From the NCBI GenBank assembly GCA_902762335.1, contig CACWNZ010000130.1:1-6482 (forward strand): a stretch of DNA of 6,482 bases, read 5' to 3'. Below are positions 5,308 through 6,482 of the stretch, in pieces (within the stretch, counting starts at the first letter, position 1; each line of letters starts with the position of its first letter). A program made the translations under genes and the position numbers. The notes under the pieces were generated by a model, which ran no database searches, was not told where the DNA came from, and was given only the letters and a program-made list of their open reading frames with translations. This stretch comes from an uncultured Ruminococcus sp. GTDB lineage: Bacteria > Bacillota > Clostridia > Oscillospirales > Acutalibacteraceae.

Positions 5308-6417
5308 ATGCCGACAAGAAAAAGAGTGCTTGCCGCAATGAGCGGCGGCGTTGACAGCTCGGTAGCGGCTGCGGTGCTTTTGCGCGACTACGACGTTGCG
5401 GGCGCTACGATGAAGCTTTTTTCAAACGAGGATATACAGCTTGACAGGGGCAAGACCTGCTGCAGTCTTGACGACGTTCAGGACGCCCGCTATGCCGCAA
5501 ACAGGCTCGGCATAGAACATTACGTTTTCGGCTTCGGCGGTCGCTTCAGGGAGTGCGTTATAGACCGCTTCTGCAATGCCTATATCAACGGTCTTACGCC
5601 TAACCCCTGCATAGACTGCAACCGCTTCATAAAGTTCGATGCCCTGCTCAACAGGGCTGAGGAGCTGGGCTTTGATTACGTAGCGACAGGGCATTATGCA
5701 AGGATAAGATATGATGAAAATACGGCGCGATGGCAGCTTCTCAAGGGGCTCGATGTATCTAAGGATCAGAGCTACGTGCTTTACGGCATAACGCAGGAGC
5801 AGCTTTCAAAAACGCTTTTCCCCGTAGGCGAGCTTACAAAGGCGCAGACGAGAGAAACGGCAAGATCGCTCGGTCTGCTCAATGCGGAAAAGCCCGACAG
5901 TCAGGATATATGCTTCGTACCCGACGGCGACTATGCGGGCTTTATAGAGAGGTACACGGGCAGGAGTTTCCCCAAGGGAAATTTCGTTGATGTAAACGGA
6001 AACATCTTAGGCGAGCACGGCGGGCTTATCAGGTACACGGTAGGACAGCGCAAGGGCTTGGGCGCATCCTTCGGCAAGCCCATGTACGTTCTTTCTAAGG
6101 ATGCTGCAAGCAACACCGTCGTTCTCGGCAGCAACGAGGAGCTTTTCAGCGACACGGTATATGCCGATGAGGTGAATTGGGTATCTATCCCCTGTCCCGA
6201 TTCTCCCGTAAGGGTAGAAGCGAAGATCCGCTACAATCACCCCGCGCAGCCCGCAACTCTCTACCCCCTTTCGGAAAACAGCATAAAGGTCGTCTTTGAT
6301 TCCCCCCAGCGCGCCCCCACCCCCGGTCAGGCGCTCGTCTGCTACTCCGACACCCTCCTCCTCTGCGGCGGCGCCGGCAAGCTGCCGGTGCCGATTCGCG
6401 GCGCGGCTTTCTTTTAG
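5308..6417 (+). CDS. mnmA: tRNA-specific 2-thiouridylase MnmA
   Basis: This 369-residue enzyme is predicted to thiolate U34 of tRNA-Lys, -Glu and -Gln, activating the uridine with ATP and taking sulfur from a cysteine-desulfurase relay. The PP-loop SGGVDSS (12-18) binds ATP. The two catalytic cysteines are present: C101 in TPNPCIDCN (98-105) and C202 in DSQDICFV (197-204). ATGHYARI (126-133), KDQSYVLY (152-159) and the YTVGQRKGLG block (243-252) are also typical. The C-terminal barrel ends with the expected APTPGQALV. Beyond CGGAG the last dozen or so residues (KLPVPIRGAAFF) look like a non-conserved tail, encoded by GC-rich DNA that folds as a terminator. Start ATG 5308 has GGGCGG (5295-5300) 7 bases upstream; it begins 20 bases after the CBS gene. 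Length is normal for the family. Confidence 0.96.
   Translation: MPTRKRVLAAMSGGVDSSVAAAVLLRDYDVAGATMKLFSNEDIQLDRGKTCCSLDDVQDARYAANRLGIEHYVFGFGGRFRECVIDRFCNAYINGLTPNPCIDCNRFIKFDALLNRAEELGFDYVATGHYARIRYDENTARWQLLKGLDVSKDQSYVLYGITQEQLSKTLFPVGELTKAQTRETARSLGLLNAEKPDSQDICFVPDGDYAGFIERYTGRSFPKGNFVDVNGNILGEHGGLIRYTVGQRKGLGASFGKPMYVLSKDAASNTVVLGSNEELFSDTVYADEVNWVSIPCPDSPVRVEAKIRYNHPAQPATLYPLSENSIKVVFDSPQRAPTPGQALVCYSDTLLLCGGAGKLPVPIRGAAFF
6384..6415 (+). terminator. Probable intrinsic terminator inside the 3' end of mnmA
   Basis: GCCG (6384-6387) pairs with CGGC (6404-6407), and GCCG (6390-6393) with CGGC (6399-6402), around the loop ATTCG. The two helices are separated by a small 2x1 internal loop. 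TTTCTTTT (6408-6415) follows directly. The mnmA stop TAG begins at the last T. A competing hairpin, CCGGCA/TGCCGG (6374-6388), overlaps it. The interrupted T-tract lowers confidence. Confidence 0.6.
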
Positions 6418-6482
6418 TATTATACTTTATGCCCGCGGCATCCGGCACGGCGCCGCTTTAGCGGCGTATGGTACTATCCACG
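6418..6482. other. Downstream flank with GC-rich hairpin, no gene seen
   Basis: A 6-bp stem CGCCGC (6451-6456) and GCGGCG (6461-6466) closes a TTTA loop. It is not followed by a T-run, so I do not call it a terminator. TGCC/GGCA (6430-6440) forms another short inverted repeat. The window ends before any gene starts. Confidence 0.5.

Noticed and set aside
6451..6466. GC-rich hairpin after mnmA as an intrinsic terminator
   Set aside because: No T-run follows the stem; the hairpin at 6384-6407 with TTTCTTTT is the better candidate.

Overview
The window looks like an ordinary chromosomal housekeeping region of a Gram-positive anaerobe in the Clostridia, most likely an Oscillospiraceae/Ruminococcus-type gut bacterium. 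This placement is an inference. It rests on moderate GC with heavy ATA, AGA and AGG codon use, purine-rich Shine-Dalgarno sites, an accC-accD-accA order with separate zinc-finger AccD and short AccA, and the particular versions of the ABC-F and CBS-domain proteins. No phage, transposase, CRISPR, rRNA or tRNA sequence was seen.

Layout: all genes are on the + strand, in two blocks. Block 1 (1-2184) is the end of a fatty-acid-synthesis operon: the C-terminal part of biotin carboxylase (accC, cut by the window edge), then the beta (accD) and alpha (accA) subunits of acetyl-CoA carboxyltransferase. Together with a biotin carrier protein, presumably encoded upstream, they make malonyl-CoA. The block ends at a clear intrinsic terminator (2191-2222). 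A gap of about 210 bases follows (2223-2432) with no convincing gene. It carries a perfect 16-base palindrome nested inside a larger inverted repeat, plus several short repeated words.

Block 2 (2433-6417) is four closely spaced genes (gaps of 14-20 bases) with a translation theme. They are trmL (2'-O-methylation of the tRNA wobble base), a YbiT/YkpA-like ABC-F ATPase (probably ribosome-associated), a CBS-domain protein of unknown role with an N-terminal R-x4-H motif, and mnmA (2-thiolation of wobble U34). A hairpin plus T-tract that looks like an intrinsic terminator lies inside the last codons of mnmA. The final 65 bases (6418-6482) hold no gene.

The most notable points are five. (1) The accA 5' end appears frameshifted or internally deleted: a well-placed ATG with a strong ribosome binding site starts a family-like N-terminus in a different frame from the conserved body. 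(2) The second ATPase site of the ABC-F protein has lost the Walker A lysine and has Gln in place of the Walker B glutamate. (3) A HEPN-like motif sits ahead of the CBS pair. (4) The mnmA terminator lies within its coding sequence. (5) The 2223-2432 gap has a structured, repeat-like sequence. I saw nothing that amounts to a new multi-gene system.
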